Notes: generated by a model from the letters alone, not told the origin. 64,000 nucleotides of DNA from Lepidurus packardi (GCA_023053545.1 JAKZAN010000004.1:496001-560000), one strand, 5' to 3'. Shown: positions 1 through 11,617, counted from the first letter of the stretch. Numbers and translations: made by a program.

Positions 1-1658
1 TCAGGATATTCCGGCTTTACTTTAATCCAAAATGCGTGAAGGTCTAAAGTTTTTGCAAACGTACTTTTAAGACCACCATCGTTCACGAGTTCAAGAAGCT
101 GCTCCTCTTCTAGCATTGTCAAACTCAATTCAGCTGGCTTATTAGCGAATGGATCGCGAATCCATTCCTTCCCAATTCGTGGATCTTGTGTTTTTGGGAA
201 GTAGTGCTCAAATTCCTTCGAAAGCTGGCGTAGGTGACCATTTACCAGTTTAGAAAATGAAGGACTCGCCTCAGCTCCGTTCAAAACCTCTGTCAAAGTT
301 TCAAACATGTCAAAGATTCCGATGTTAACTCGCCGCCCCCATAAATCAAGTTTGGCTTTGAATGCAGCAACTTTATCTGCCACTTTAAAAACAGTTGCTT
401 TTCTTCCCTGGAGCGAAAGATTGAGTTCGTTCAGTACTTTGAACATATCAGACAGATAGGCAAGTTTTGCGACCCATTCCGTGTCACAGAAATGTGTCGC
501 TAGCTGCGATCCTTTTTCGGAAAGAAATCTCTGAAGCGGCTCTCGCAACTCGAAAACTCTGGACATCGACTTACCTTTGGATAGCCATCTCACTTCAGTG
601 TACAAAAGCAGACGTGTATATTCTGCATCCATTTCTTCGCAGAGCTGTGCAAACAAACGGGAAGTTAAGAGCATGCGCTTTCACGTAGTTGATGATTTTA
701 GTAACGTCTTGCAAAACATCATTTAGCTCTGGGGACATTTTTCGACTAGCTAGCATTTCGCGATGTATGACGCAGTGCGTAGACACACATTCAGGAGCAA
801 CCTCCTTCACACGAGTAGTGAAACCTGAGATCCTTCCTGTCATAGCAGCCAATTACCATACCAGCCAAACCAGTCCAATTTTCCCGACACGTAGTCATTC
901 AAAGATTTGAATAGCTCCGCGGCAGTGGTCTTAGTTGGCAATGATAGTGCACACAACATATCCTCATGCACATCTTCCTCGAAAACATACCGCACGAAAA
1001 CGAGCATCACTGTCTTGTTGTCCACATCGGTGGATTCGTGAACTTGGATTGCGTACCAAGGAGACTTACTGATCCTTTCTACCAACTGCGACTCAATATC
1101 CTCTGCTATTTCATCAATTCGTCTGGCAACGGTGGTAGCCGAAAGAGGAACGCATGCGACCTTTTGAGCAGCAGCCTCTCCTAAAATTTCTCTGCAAATG
1201 TCTTTTGCAGCAGGCAATATTAAATCTTCGCCAATAGTGAAGGGCTTCTTGGCTTTTGCTATGCGATCGGCTACTAACAATGACGCTTTCAGTGCTGATA
1301 CATTCAGCGTAGTTGTAGCCTTTAGTAATTTTGCCTGCTCTTGATATTCTAGTTTTTGTTTTTAAAAAAACTCCAGGGGCTTATCTTTCAAGGCAGCGTG
1401 CTTTGTTTCTATGTGGCGAAGCATTTTCGAGGATTTCATTGACTCGTTTGCTATCTGCTCGCCACATATAACACACAGCGGGAATGGGCAGTGCAAATCA
1501 CCCGTTGCACTGAAACCGTACTTTAAGAAGGACTCTTGATATTTTCGAATAACAACTTTCTTCTTCTTAGCAATCTTAGACTCTTCCGCTGACGCCCCAT
1601 CATTGGGCCTATCCCTTTTCTTAAAAAAGTTTTCCCTCGCTTTTTGTTTATCACTCAT
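1..1658 (-). pseudogene. hAT transposase of the ZBED5/FAM200-like type, broken
   Basis: Translation from 1658 gives a lysine-rich start and then a BED-type zinc finger (CVICG then HIETKH, about residues 62-88). An in-frame TAA at 1362-1364 interrupts the reading frame, which continues in the same phase through 1361-840. That second part has the ZBED5-like transposase core (for example SPWYAIQVHESTD). A frameshift near 850 and another near 650 lead to a further open segment that stays open to base 1 with the dimerisation-type motifs LHAFWIK and KPEYPD. So one nonsense and two frameshift lesions are visible in an otherwise near full-length protein. This is a transposon-derived gene, not a host zinc-finger gene; domesticated relatives exist in vertebrates, but the lesions argue against function here. 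Confidence 0.8.
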
Positions 1659-2037
1659 GTTGAGGTAGCAGCGTGCTCATAACAACCACGGTGTGACTAA
1701 ATAGCAACTACGAATAGCGCACGCACAAACCCTGGTGTGGTGTAGTTCACTGTTCCCCATCTGGATTGCCCTAAACGTTGAGAGGCGCAGGAAGTGATGC
1801 ACATTCACTCCAATGTAATGGGACTTTCATTGATTGCTCTGGAGAATGTTTCTCTTACTTCTAATTCAGTACACGGAAATCAGCTCTTTTAAAAATTCTC
1901 GTAGTAAGAAAGTTGTGCTCCAGAGCAGCCACAGGAAAATGCTAGAAATTGCTCTACTTGTATGCCCGTCTCGCGACCCATTTCCTATCAGTTCGCGACC
2001 CACCAGTGGGTCGCGACCCATAGTTTGGGGACCGCTG
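1..2037 (-). mobile_element. hAT DNA transposon, 5' end, truncated by window edge
   Basis: Read on the minus strand, the element begins at 2037 with CAGCGGTCCCCAAACT, a hAT-type terminus, followed by repeated GGGTCGCGAC motifs between 1970 and 2030. Its transposase gene lies downstream and runs off the left edge, so the other terminus and the 8-bp target duplication cannot be confirmed. The flank after the terminus is ATATAGCT (2038-2045). The element is dead, because its coding region carries at least three lesions (see transposase entry). Confidence 0.75.
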
Positions 2038-2840
2038 ATATAGCTAACATCAGAAAGGATGATTCTACGAAAGGCCAGGTAATGTCTTAGTCACATGGCT
2101 AACTTTGACAAGAAGGAATTCGTCATATGTAAAATCAAGTGTAGGTGTCGTCAATTAACTGTATAACGGAGTCATGGGTCAAGGTTCATGTATACAAGTC
2201 GTGCGTCGTTCCGGGGCAGTTCGGAAGAACGAAATCATGTAACTTGTTATGAGTTCAATTTAGTCGTTGCCCACCGCGGATTCTGCTGCCGTAGTCCCTT
2301 GCGTACTGGGTGATGATCAAGTAGTACGTGACAATGGTCCCCAGAACATGTCACCACCCAAATTAAGACCATCGAATAGGTTTAGCTTATAGAAGTCTGT
2401 GATAATGATTACGCAGTACGTGACGAGTGTATATCATTATGGCAGAAGCTTAACGGTGGTCCAAATTGAAGGCGTCCATACCATAAATCAGAACTGTAAT
2501 TAAAGCGTCAATAACTCTTTATTTGTTTTCTTAGTTGATTGAAAATGTCATAGGTGTCTAAAAATTAATTTAATTCTCATGTACTTTTATTTTAGATACT
2601 TTGAGTCCTTTTATGATGCCTTGTCTTTGTGAAACACATTGGGGATTCTGAAACTAAAAAAAGGGAAAATACTTTGCACTGCAAAGATTAAATTAATTTG
2701 AGTCATCTCTTCATCTTTCAATCTCTTTTCTATTATCTTTATGAATGGAAGCTAATTAAAGATTCAGTTTACATAAAGAGACGTGATCCAGGTGTTTATT
2801 AATAAATACATCCCATATGTACAGGACATTTATATATCAT

Positions 2841-3316
2841 TTAATAACGGGCAGGGGCAGGGTATGCAGCGGGGGCAGCCTTGTAGGTAGGGGGACGAAC
2901 GGTGGCCCAGACGTCAAGAATGGCTTGGGGAACGGGGACGGGGGTAGGCAAGTGGTCGCCCTTGGGTTGGAATCCGTTCTCGTCAGCCACCCAGGTCAAA
3001 GTGATGCGTTGGCCTTCGGGGGTGATGAAATAAGAAGATCCGCGGTTGGTGTTGCCGAGATCCTTGCCGATCAGCTTCTGGACTTGGGCTTCTTCGCGGG
3101 TCGTCTCGTCAGATCCGGCGTAGCTATAACATACAAGCATACCATTACGAATGTACTCTTAAAAGGTGATTAGGAAGATATTTACCTCCATTGGCTGCTT
3201 CCGTCTGGGTTGCGAACATCACTTTGGCTCACGATAGTGATTTCAGGGCGCTTGGCGTAAGGCAAGCTAGCTGCGGAGGCAGCGGCCAAGAAAGCGGCGA
3301 TCAGGAAGAATTTCAT
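2841..3316 (-). CDS. RR-1-type cuticle protein (cuticle gene 1)
   Basis: Two exons: 3316-3186 and 3123-2841 (GT/AG intron of 62 bp, phase 2), giving 137 residues. Exon 1 starts MKFFLIAAFLAAASAASLPY, a signal peptide cleaved after the Ala-rich stretch, followed by SQSDVRNPDGSSQW. Exon 2 holds the chitin-binding core (SYAGSDETTREEA, NRGSSYFITPEG, LTWVADENGFQPKGDHLP) and ends in a short Ala/Pro/Tyr tail (PAAYPAPARY). The protein is presumably secreted by the epidermis and bound to chitin in the exoskeleton. The start is fixed by the signal peptide and by the TATA box 60 bp upstream. A polyadenylation signal lies at 2795-2800. Gene 2 is an almost identical tandem copy. The protein family is certain; the stage and tissue of use are unknown. 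Confidence 0.9.
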
Positions 3317-3375
3317 TGTTGTTTGCTAAGATCAGAGGATGAAACTGAACTGACCCAACTGAATATGAAGGGAGC

Positions 3376-3383
3376 CTTTTATA
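3376..3383 (-). promoter_or_regulatory. TATA box of cuticle gene 1
   Basis: TATAAAAG on the minus strand, 60 bp upstream of the ATG. It is followed by a TCAGTT initiator-like sequence about 30 bp downstream. All group I genes have the same arrangement. Confidence 0.7.
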
Positions 3384-3399
3384 GCTGAACGTAACTGAA

Positions 3400-4580
3400 G
3401 CGAGTGGAGCATATTTGACTTAGTTTCCAGTTTGCCTTGGGGAAAGGACTTGCCTTGCATCGTGCAGCGCCTTTCTAGTGTGTAAACGCAAAATGCATAT
3501 CACCGCCATAGGAAAAGCTTAAACAGGCCGAAGAACCGCTCTTCTTTTCTTTGCAGTTCCATCCAAATATGTAGGTAAAGGTCGTCCGGAACAGTCTCCA
3601 AACTGCCCTTCCCTATTTTCATACGTTACAACGTTTTCATATGTTACTACATTCCTAACGTTTGTAAAGCTATTTAAGCAATAATCTTTAATTTAAGTTA
3701 ATCCTTAATTTAAGCATTAATCGCAGCAGCCTTATTTCAAAGACACAATTGAACCTAGCATATTTATGTTGTACCTAAAACTCTAACTGTCCCTAATTAT
3801 GCATTTTGTCGAACTTTACCTAATTTTAAAATTTATTCCATCTGGTCTATTTCATCAACTTTACGTGTTTTACCGACCTACATCATTTTTTTAAACAAAG
3901 TTAACGGGATGAAGTTTGATCGCCCAGGAATTGCCATAGTAAGGGCAAGGAAAAGGTTACCCGCGAAAGCGACTTGGTTGAGGCCCAGCTTGGACCTTTA
4001 CTCCAACTTGCCTCGCAGTAACTCAACCATGCAATATCAAGGAGCATTTAAGTAAATGCATGAAATTCATTTACTATCACAGTATATAGCTAACCTATTT
4101 ACTGTGTGTACTGTTCTATATATAAAGCCGTTACAGATTCGAGTAGACTATTGGAACACAAAGTCTTAGTAAAAACGGAGATTTTCTGTTTCTGTTGTTG
4201 TAGACAGTTTTAATATCAATGAATTTTATGTGGTTCCATTGTCCGAACGAGAAAGATATCAGTAATAGGAAAGCTGTATCTCTCGCAGTGACATCGGCTG
4301 TTTAGGTTTGCTACTCGCTTCACTCGGTACTGTCTATTTCATTGTTGGGCCATTGAGAGGCAAGCCATATAAACGTGACGAGCCCTGCCTGACTGAAAAG
4401 AACTTCCTACGTTTACCCATTTTGTAGCCTTTAAGGAACTGTACTGTAAATGTCCCGGGGTACTTAGACCAGATCTCATTTTTCATCAGTGTCATGTTCG
4501 GATATTGCCAAAATATGCATCAGTAAGTTGTTACTTCTGACTTTTCCAGCAATGTAACCCATTTTAACCTGAAGCACGTT
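3400..4580. other. AT-rich intergenic DNA, no gene seen
   Basis: Short stops in all frames. It contains one copy of the GGTCGTCCGGAACAGTCT-like motif (near 3579) that also occurs upstream of other group I cuticle genes. Nothing else recognisable. Confidence 0.5.
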
Positions 4581-4589
4581 TAACTATCA

Positions 4590-4870
4590 CCAAAATCAGA
4601 GGACGAGACTAAACTGATTTTATTTGCACTTTGGAAGACCCTTTTTATATTACCTGCGGATGTGAATGTCTTCAAATTCGCGTATAGAGAAAGGGAGGTG
4701 TTCTAATTTAGGAATCACTTCTACTTTCGACTGTGGCGAAAGATAAGAAATCGAAAACTTGTCCATGAAAGTCAGGAAGAGAAGGTTCATCCTGTGCGTT
4801 TTAGAGATGCGAAAGAGACTTCAGTTCGTCCGAATCATGTGGGTGAAGGTCACCAGGGAATGTGAACGTC
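4590..4870 (-). other. Relic of a group I cuticle-gene promoter region
   Basis: 4591-4650 resembles the 5' UTR to TATA interval of genes 1 and 2 (ATCAGAGGA, GAGACTAAACTGATT, CCTTTTTATA on the plus strand). Near 4850 is a diverged GGTCACCAGGGAATGT version of the upstream motif. No exon 1 or exon 2 sequence remains next to it, so this is probably what is left of a lost gene copy between genes 1 and 2. Confidence 0.4.
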
Positions 4871-4879
4871 TTTGCAAGA

Positions 4880-5630
4880 AAGTGTAGATGATCTGGTTGA
4901 CTTCTTTGAAATGGACACGGTCCCTTTTTAGAAAGAAGGATTCTTGTAATATTGGAATGTATTCATCCCAATCGTTATTTATTCCATTGCAAATTTATCT
5001 CATTTTTAGTCTATTTTCGTATTATGCCAATGTATTTTTTTTATTTCTACAATTCTTTGCTGACGCAACGGTCCCACAATATTACATTGTAAGACTATTT
5101 CCATAATTCTATTATAATTTTTTTGACAAATCTCTGTATTAAAAGCGCGTCTAGTTTTCTGTATTTATACTGGAATTTTACAGATATTTTATAAATGTTT
5201 TATGGACATAGCAGAAAAAAAATACGTAACATTTAATGGTACAATTACTTTGAAATTCTTTGCTGTGCAGAGAATGGGAAAACTTTATTCTCATGCAATT
5301 GTCCTTGTGACGCGTAAAATCTTTTTTCGTAAGGTAAAAGAGATGGGTGCGGCTGTGTGACCATAGAATGGTGTGACCACGCGTTCTATTTGTATTAGCT
5401 GGATTGTATGCGGAGGTCTAAGATGACTGGCTGGGAAGCACTGGATAGGTGAATGCTTTCAAAGCGTGCGAGTTGGCATGTGTACTAGTTTTCTATACGC
5501 TTTTCTTTCTTGTTTTATTTAACATTTGTTTTTGGTTCTGCTTTTATTTTTATTGTTGGTTCTGCCTACGAAATATCACGTAAGTGGTGACTCCATAGCG
5601 CAGAAAGGGGCATTTGAAACCAAGACCGGC
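4880..5630. other. Intergenic DNA, nothing recognised
   Basis: AT-rich. The only longer open frame (4888-5106, plus) is hydrophobic low-complexity sequence without homologous features or splice context. Confidence 0.4.
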
Positions 5631-6066
5631 GCGATAGCTATAGCTTATACAAGCCTGTGATAATGACTACACAGTAGCAGACAGTTGTACATCATTTTAT
5701 GCAGTATGCTTAGCGTCTATTTGAGTGGTCCAAGATTGGAGGGGTCAATATCATCAATCAGAGCTGTAACTAAAGCGTCAATAACTCTTTAACTGTATTG
5801 TTTTGTTTATTGGAATAGGTCGTAGGTGTCTAGGAATTTAATTTAATTCGCCTGCAATTTTATTTTAGATACTTTGAGTCTTTCCTGAGATTAGTTGGGG
5901 ATACAGGAACTAAAAAAAGTGTAGAATATTTATCAATGCAAAGATTACATTCTTCAACTATTTTTATGAAAAGAAGAGAGCAAAGGATTAAATTTAAGTA
6001 AAGAGTCGCGATCCAGGTGTTTATTTAATAAATACATCCCATATGTACAGGACATTTATATATCAT

Positions 6067-6542
6067 TTAATAACGGGCAGGGGCAGGGTATGCAGCGGGG
6101 GCAGCCTTGTAGGTTGGGGGACGAACGGTGGCCCAGACGTCAAGAATGGCTTGGGGAACGGGGACGGGGGTGGGCAAATGGTCGCCCTTGGGTTGGAATC
6201 CGTTCTCGTCAGCCACCCAGGTCAAAGTGATGCGTTGGCCTTCGGGGGTGATGAAATAAGAAGATCCGCGGTTGGTGTTGCCGAGATCCTTGCCGATCAG
6301 CTTCTGGACTTGGGCCTCTTCGCGGGTCGTACCGTCAGATCCGGCGTAGCTATAACACACAGGCATACCATTACGAAGGTACTCTCAAAAGGTGATTAGG
6401 AAGATATTTACCTCCATTGGCTGCTTCCGTCTGGGTTACGAACATCACTTTGGCTCACGATGGTGATTTCAGGCTGCCTGGCGTAAGGCAAGCTAGCTGC
6501 AGAGGCAGCGGCCAAGAAAGCGGCGATCAAAAAGAATTTCAT
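6067..6542 (-). CDS. RR-1-type cuticle protein (cuticle gene 2)
   Basis: Exons 6542-6412 and 6349-6067, 137 residues, with the same phase-2 intron position as gene 1. The mature protein differs from gene 1 at only a few residues visible by eye (PYARQPEIT against PYAKRPEIT; SDGTTREEA against SDETTREEA). The signal peptide, core (TWVADENGFQPKGDHLP) and tail (PAAYPAPARY) are unchanged. The near identity extends to the 3' UTR, which indicates a recent tandem duplication or gene conversion. Both reading frames are intact, so both copies are probably expressed. Confidence 0.9.
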
Positions 6543-6603
6543 TGTTGTTTGCTATAAGATCAGAGGATGAAACTGAACTGATTCAATTGAAAATGACGGG
6601 AGC

Positions 6604-6611
6604 CTTTTATA
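6604..6611 (-). promoter_or_regulatory. TATA box of cuticle gene 2
   Basis: TATAAAAG on the minus strand, 62 bp upstream of the ATG, in the same context (AGCTATAAAAGGCTCCC) as gene 1. Confidence 0.7.
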
Positions 6612-6629
6612 GCTGGATGAAGCTTTGAG

Positions 6630-7320
6630 CAGGTGTAAACATTCGCTTTTAGAGTTTTTCCAGTCTGCCTTGGGGTAAGGCGGATTTGGATCATACGCTT
6701 CTATTCCAACGTCCATTCTAACATCTTAGCGCCTCGAGGTAACAGCTTACAGGAAAAGGAGAACTTGAGAAAAGCTTCTTTTACTACCCTCGCAGACAAA
6801 ACCACATATATAAATAACGCTCCTTCCATTCATAAATGGGTTAAGGTCGCCTTGGAAAGGCAGACGTCCTTTTCAACGCTTCCAAAGCCGTCCGGTTTTG
6901 TCATAAGGACTTTACATGTTTATTTTTTTGCCCTTTAATAACTTAAAAACTGTTGGAATAAGAGCCTGCTGTTTAAGACCCACAAGAGTTCTTAGATATC
7001 CAATTGGTTACACCGAAATTTGTAGGATTTTCATTGTTTCGTATATTTGCACTTGACCATCACTTCCTCATATAAACATTGCAGTGGATTTTTCGAATTT
7101 TGCTATTCGTAAAAAGCTTAGACGTTTCCGAGAATTTACCATTCAGGATCCGTTGTATAAATATATGTAACATTGTGTTAATTTAGTAGCTTCTTCTCTT
7201 TATATTTTCTAAGGAAAGCAAAACAACAACGAGAGTGACCACGGATGCAATCAGCACTTGTACTATTACTTTACTACTTGTACTTCTAAGAAAAAGAGAA
7301 AAAATGAATTTTGACGAAAA
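6630..7320. other. Intergenic DNA, nothing recognised
   Basis: No coding, repeat or RNA signal seen. A degenerate GGTCGCCTTGGAAAGG near 6846 echoes the upstream motif of other group I genes. Confidence 0.4.
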
Positions 7321-7324
7321 CGGA

Positions 7325-8485
7325 GCAAAAGGTAGGTAGGACCACAGTATAGAGGTTTACACAGTATGGTAACAGGGCTATCTTCCAATGTTAAGGTTTT
7401 CTGACGACCTTCTCGGTCCCCAGAGTAATATTCAGCTAAAAGGCCAGAAGACGAAAGGGTACATTCGCAAACCTCCCAGTGCCGTTCAAAAAAGGTCACG
7501 ACGGTTTACAAAGCGCGTAATTTAAATCTATTGCTTTAAACTAAGTGAGCTTAAAATAAAAGATGAATTAACTAGGTCAAAGCACAACACGTATACACAT
7601 TCTAGACTATTTCGCGTTACCCAGGTTGCACCACGAGGAGGCAGTCTATTTTGCAACCCATACATAGGTGTTTTATAGTATACAGGTTTAACCCCATATA
7701 CTATAAAATACCCATGTATATTAATGTCTATGTGTTGTTATGACTATTTATGTCTATATACGAGTTATCCATTACATTGGTACTTTACAACTATTCCTAA
7801 ATGTTACTAACTTTTGCAAGTTTAGTATTTTTCTTACACGTTGAACTACGGCTCTTTCTGCTACAGCTACATTTTCTACAGCTACAAAAAGAGAAATTAC
7901 AGAGTCGTGTTAAGAAAACGGTAAAAATCTGCTTCGAAAGAAATTGCTAGTGAGCTCTGTGAACTTTGCAAGAAACTGCACGGAAGCGCAATAGCAATTG
8001 CTGACGAGTTGATGAGACGACGCTATTTATATGAAATTAAAAACAGTAGAACGTAGCAAGTGCTTGTCTTTCTTTGCGGATTAGCAAGCAATGTGAAGTG
8101 AAAGATATTACCGTAAGACTTTAATACCAAGATCCAGCATAATCATTTCCGGGAGAAAAACTTTCTAAATCGCGCAATACTAGTCGAATCTTACGTCAGC
8201 CCCAAACTCCCTCGAGAGAAAGGTCAACAGTCCCCCGTTTTGTGAATGTTTTGTTCTCATTTCGAACCATTCTTGTAGTAGATTTGGAATGCCTACTTCT
8301 GGGGTAGGATGGGCAAGTCTGTGAATCCATCCCTCCTATGTTCCTTGTTACCCCCACATCCTCTTGAGACCGAGAAAATCGTCTTAATCCCTTTACATTG
8401 GAAGATACCCCCAGTTACCATACTGTGTAAACCTTTATACTGTGGGTAGGACCTTCTACACCTGGGTGAACAGGTGTAGAAGGTC
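7325..8485. repeat. Inverted-repeat element with terminal hairpin (uncharacterised)
   Basis: 7328-7425 and 8370-8452 are inverted copies of each other; both contain TTACCATACTGTGTAAACCT, read in opposite directions, and a GACCGAGAA block. The outer right end continues into a perfect hairpin with 14-bp arms at 8450-8463 and 8472-8485 (GACCTTCTACACCT) around an 8-bp loop. A second imperfect hairpin with 22-bp arms lies inside at 7661-7682 and 7697-7718. The interior has no transposase frame. It may be a foldback or non-autonomous DNA element, but I could not define a target duplication. Confidence 0.5.
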
Positions 8486-8631
8486 TCTGCTTAGAAAGAG
8501 ATAATCATGTGGCCCAGTTCTTGAACTGAATGTATCCTGGTGATTTCCTGGAAATTTTATACGACCATGACGTATATGTTAATGGCATAGTATCAGGTGA
8601 AAATAAATGAACAAAGTGTTAAAATGTTAGG

Positions 8632-9120
8632 ATGAATAATAATTTATCCTACAGTTTTAAGGGTGAATGTATATTAAAATGAGAAGAAATGAAGACGAGT
8701 TTAAATAACTACCTACTACCTAATGTTGTTGTAGGTTTTATCACTAAAGAGTTCTGTGACAAGGTTACTTACCCCGTACCTCCGTTTTCTTCAATAGATA
8801 AAAAAAAGTTGACGAAAGGTCAATGGCATTTTGTTTTAGCAGTCTTTGTAAATATTAATCGGATTAATAATCATTAGGACTAATAATAATGTATCCGAAT
8901 ACTTTAACAGGGAATGTAGATTATATCAGAAGAAAGGAAGACAGGTTTAAATACCTATACCGACTAGCTAATGTCGTTGTTGGTTTAATCGCTAAGGAGT
9001 TCGAAGAAAAACATTGTTAAAGCACTTATTTACCGCTTTTTTCAATACATGATGAAGTTCAAAAAATTTTAAGAAAGTACCATTGCCATTTAGTTTTGGA
9101 AACTAAAGATTAATAAAGAC
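8632..9120. repeat. Diverged tandem duplication, period about 250 bp
   Basis: 8632-8876 and 8880-9120 align in direct orientation (for example AATGTTGTTGTAGGTTTTAT at 8721 against AATGTCGTTGTTGGTTTAAT near 8970). The first unit contains a 62-codon open frame from 8689 that is broken in the second unit, so it is probably not coding. Confidence 0.5.
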
Positions 9121-9225
9121 AATAGGTATTTTTGAAAGTGCACGATAGCCTACAAAGGGTTTGCATTTCAGACATTTATTTAATAAATAAATCCCCTATA
9201 TGTACAGGAATCTTAGGAGGGCAGT

Positions 9226-9742
9226 TTAATAACGGGCGGGGGCAGGGTAGGCGGCGGATGCTGCGTAAGCAGCGGGGGCAGCATAAGCTGGGGCAGAGTA
9301 GGTTGGGGTACGGACGGTGGCCCAGACGGCGGCGACTTCTGGGGTGTGTTGGGGGGCAACGGGCAAGTGGTCACCCTTGGGCTGGAATCCATTTTCGTCA
9401 GCAACCCAGCTCAAAGTCAAACGTTCGCCACTAGGAGCAACCCAGTAGGAAGATCCGCGGTTGGTGTTGCCAGATTCATAACCGATTTGCTTCTGGACTT
9501 GAGATTCTTCGCGGGTCGTGCCGTCAGATCCGGCATAGCTAGAAATTTAACGCTTGAAGTTAAAGAATCAGGAAGATGACTCAATAAGCTTACCTCCATT
9601 GGCTGCTTCCGTCTGGGTTGCGAACATCACTTTGGCTCACGATGGTAATCTCAGGGTGTTTAGCGTAGCTTGGGTAAGCTGCAGGGTACACACTGGCTGC
9701 GGAGGCAGCGGCCAAGAATGCGGCGATCAGGAAGAATTTCAT
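9226..9742 (-). CDS. RR-1-type cuticle protein (cuticle gene 3)
   Basis: Exons 9742-9594 and 9538-9226, 153 residues. Exon 1 gives signal peptide MKFFLIAAFLAAASAASV, then YPAAYPSYAKHPEIT and the invariant SQSDVRNPDGSSQW. The exon 2 core differs from genes 1 and 2: YESGNTNRGSSYWVAPSGER, then LSWVADENGFQPKGDHLP and VAPQHTPEVAAVWATVRTP. The tail is an AP-rich stretch (YSAPAYAAPAAYAASAAY). The mirrored gene at 63606 has an exon 1 differing at only three of 149 bases. The role is presumably as a secreted chitin-binding exoskeleton component. Confidence 0.9.
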
Positions 9743-9802
9743 TGTTGGTTTGGAGGGATCAGAGAGTGAGACTGAACTGATTAGACTGAACCACAGCCAG
9801 TG

Positions 9803-9810
9803 CTTTTATA
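9803..9810 (-). promoter_or_regulatory. TATA box of cuticle gene 3
   Basis: TATAAAAG on the minus strand, 61 bp upstream of the ATG. The same sequence stands before the mirrored gene at 63538-63545. Confidence 0.7.
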
Positions 9811-10978
9811 CCGTAGATAACTGGAGCAAGTTCAGTATTTTACCGGCGGTTATAGAGCTCGCCTCGGGGAAGGGCGGTTTGAAATTGTGAGCTTCACTTT
9901 TACTTTTGCCTCTCCTGGAGTCGCATGACATGCCAACGTGCGTTCACTCTTCCTTTCGTTACGAAGACGTATCGCTATATATGAAGTAGTTCTTCCTATG
10001 ATAATATTGACGGTGGATTATCTGTAGACTTCCCTATAGTTTATAATATGGACCGAAACTGTTCTATACACTTTGACGAAGTGCTAATAGTCATATAAAA
10101 AATCAAGCCGAAAATTTTTCTATGCTATTACTAGAGCTACAATTTTCTTTAAATTCACATTATGATTTACATTATAATTCACATTATGATTCTTTAAAAA
10201 TCCGAATGGGAACAGTATTTCCTATTACTAACGGTATTTTCATTAACACTTGATGGAATTTATAAAAATAGTTAATTCTTTTAGGTAATTTTGAGGTAGA
10301 ATTAATGCAATTAAACTATATATTGTGGACCTATAACTAACTTTATGTCCATTAACATTTGATTGAATTTATGAAAATAGTATAATCTTGGTATTTTTTG
10401 TAGCAAGGCTTAGTGCCACTCAAACGATCCTTTGCGTATTTGATCTCGGAATAACTTTTAACTATGTAAGAGTTTTTTCTAAAAAAAAAACTCAAGATTT
10501 TGGAACAAGTAGTCTTTTCGGTGAGCCTGATCAGCACTACAAAGATCCTTGTATCCAAAAGGTTTTGGCACTATAATCTAAAATTTATTGGCAAAAGATT
10601 TAGTTTAAGCTGGTTTTAAGCGAAATTTGACTTGAAATCTAATAATAAAACTTCTATCAAACAGAGTTTCTATTGATCTAGACAAGGGAAGGCTGTCAAA
10701 CTTTCAAACTCATGCTACGCAATATTGGTTTCAAGAAAGCTTGAGCGATGCCATTATCTTAAAATCGTAACTATGAACACAGCAAATAATATTCAGATCC
10801 CCTATACACTGAGATTGATTAAAACGATTAACTCTACAAGAAATTTAAACTTGCTTTCAAATTTCATTGTAAATTATCCTAGTTGAGTAGTCTAGGCAAA
10901 ATCAATGTACACAAGTGTTTTACGTTATAAAATGTATTAATAAATAAATCTCCTATTTAGGGACAATTTGTTGGTAAT

Positions 10979-11555
10979 TTAATAACGGGCGGGGGCTGGG
11001 TAGACAGCAGAGGCACGGTAGGCGACGGGAGCAACATAAGCGGGTGCACGGTAGACGATGGGGGCAGCATAAGCTGAGGCAGAGCCTGTTGGGGGACGGA
11101 CGGTGGCCCATACGGCGGCGACTTCTGGGGTGTATTCGGGGGCGACGGGCAAGTGGTCACCCATGGGTCGGAATCCGTTCTCGTCAGCCACCCAGGTCAA
11201 AGCGATGCGTTGCCCTTCGGGGGTAATGAAAGAAGAAGATCCGCGGTTGGTGTTGCCCATTTCGTTGCCGATCAGCTTCTGGACTTGAGCTTCTTCGCGG
11301 GTCGTTCCGTCAGATAAAGCGTAGCTAGAAAACACGTAGTTTTAAGTTGGAATATTTTAAAAAGATTAAATGAAACGACGTAAAAATGCAGTCAAAAGAA
11401 ACTTACCTCCATTGGCTGCTTCCGTCTGGGTTGCGGACATCGCTTTGGCTCACGATGTTGATCTCCGGACGGAGTGCGTTGCTGGAGTAAGCTGCAGGGT
11501 ACAGGCTAGCTGCGGAGGCAGCAGCCAAGAAAGCGACGATCAAGAAGATCTTCAT
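10979..11555 (-). CDS. RR-1-type cuticle protein (cuticle gene 4)
   Basis: Exons 11555-11407 and 11324-10979, 164 residues. The signal peptide is MKIFLIVAFLAAASAAS, followed by LYPAAYSSNALRPEIN and SQSDVRNPDGSSQW. The core reads SYALSDGTTREEAQVQKLIG, NTNRGSSSFITPEGQR and LTWVADENGFRPMGDHLP, then VAPEYTPEVAAVWATVRPP. The tail repeats (A/V)YRAPAYVAPVAYRASAVY. SYALSDG replaces the SYASSDG of its mirror copy at 62010, and the tail is slightly shorter (164 against 169 residues), showing length drift in the AP repeats. A second polypeptide in the same stretch is only a shadow frame. Confidence 0.9.
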
Positions 11556-11617
11556 TGTTGGTTTGGAAGTATCAGAGGGGGAAGACTGAACTGACTTGAT
11601 CTAAGCAAGACGCTTGG

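Larger units (their letters stand above)
2385..6625. repeat. Tandem segmental duplication holding cuticle genes 1 and 2
   Basis: About 1 kb around gene 1 (2385-3390) and around gene 2 (5635-6625) match in direct orientation, offset by about 3.2 kb. The match starts downstream of the genes, in AGCTTATA..AGTCTGTGATAATGA-like sequence. It includes an almost identical 3' end (about 2780-2900 against 6010-6125) and ends just upstream of the TATA box. The 2.2 kb between the two units does not match and contains a possible relic of a third unit. Confidence 0.8.

Noticed and set aside
2817-3173. 118-codon plus-strand frame opposite cuticle gene 1 exon 2 (and its copy at 6043-6399)
   Set aside because: Gly/Val-rich antisense shadow of the cuticle exon; it follows from the GC-rich codons of the real gene.
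10352-10558. 68-codon open frame conserved in both arms of the inverted duplication (partner 62843-63049)
   Set aside because: The two translations differ at about ten of 68 residues, most visible changes are amino-acid changing, and there is no splice, promoter or domain signal. Conservation follows from the duplication itself.
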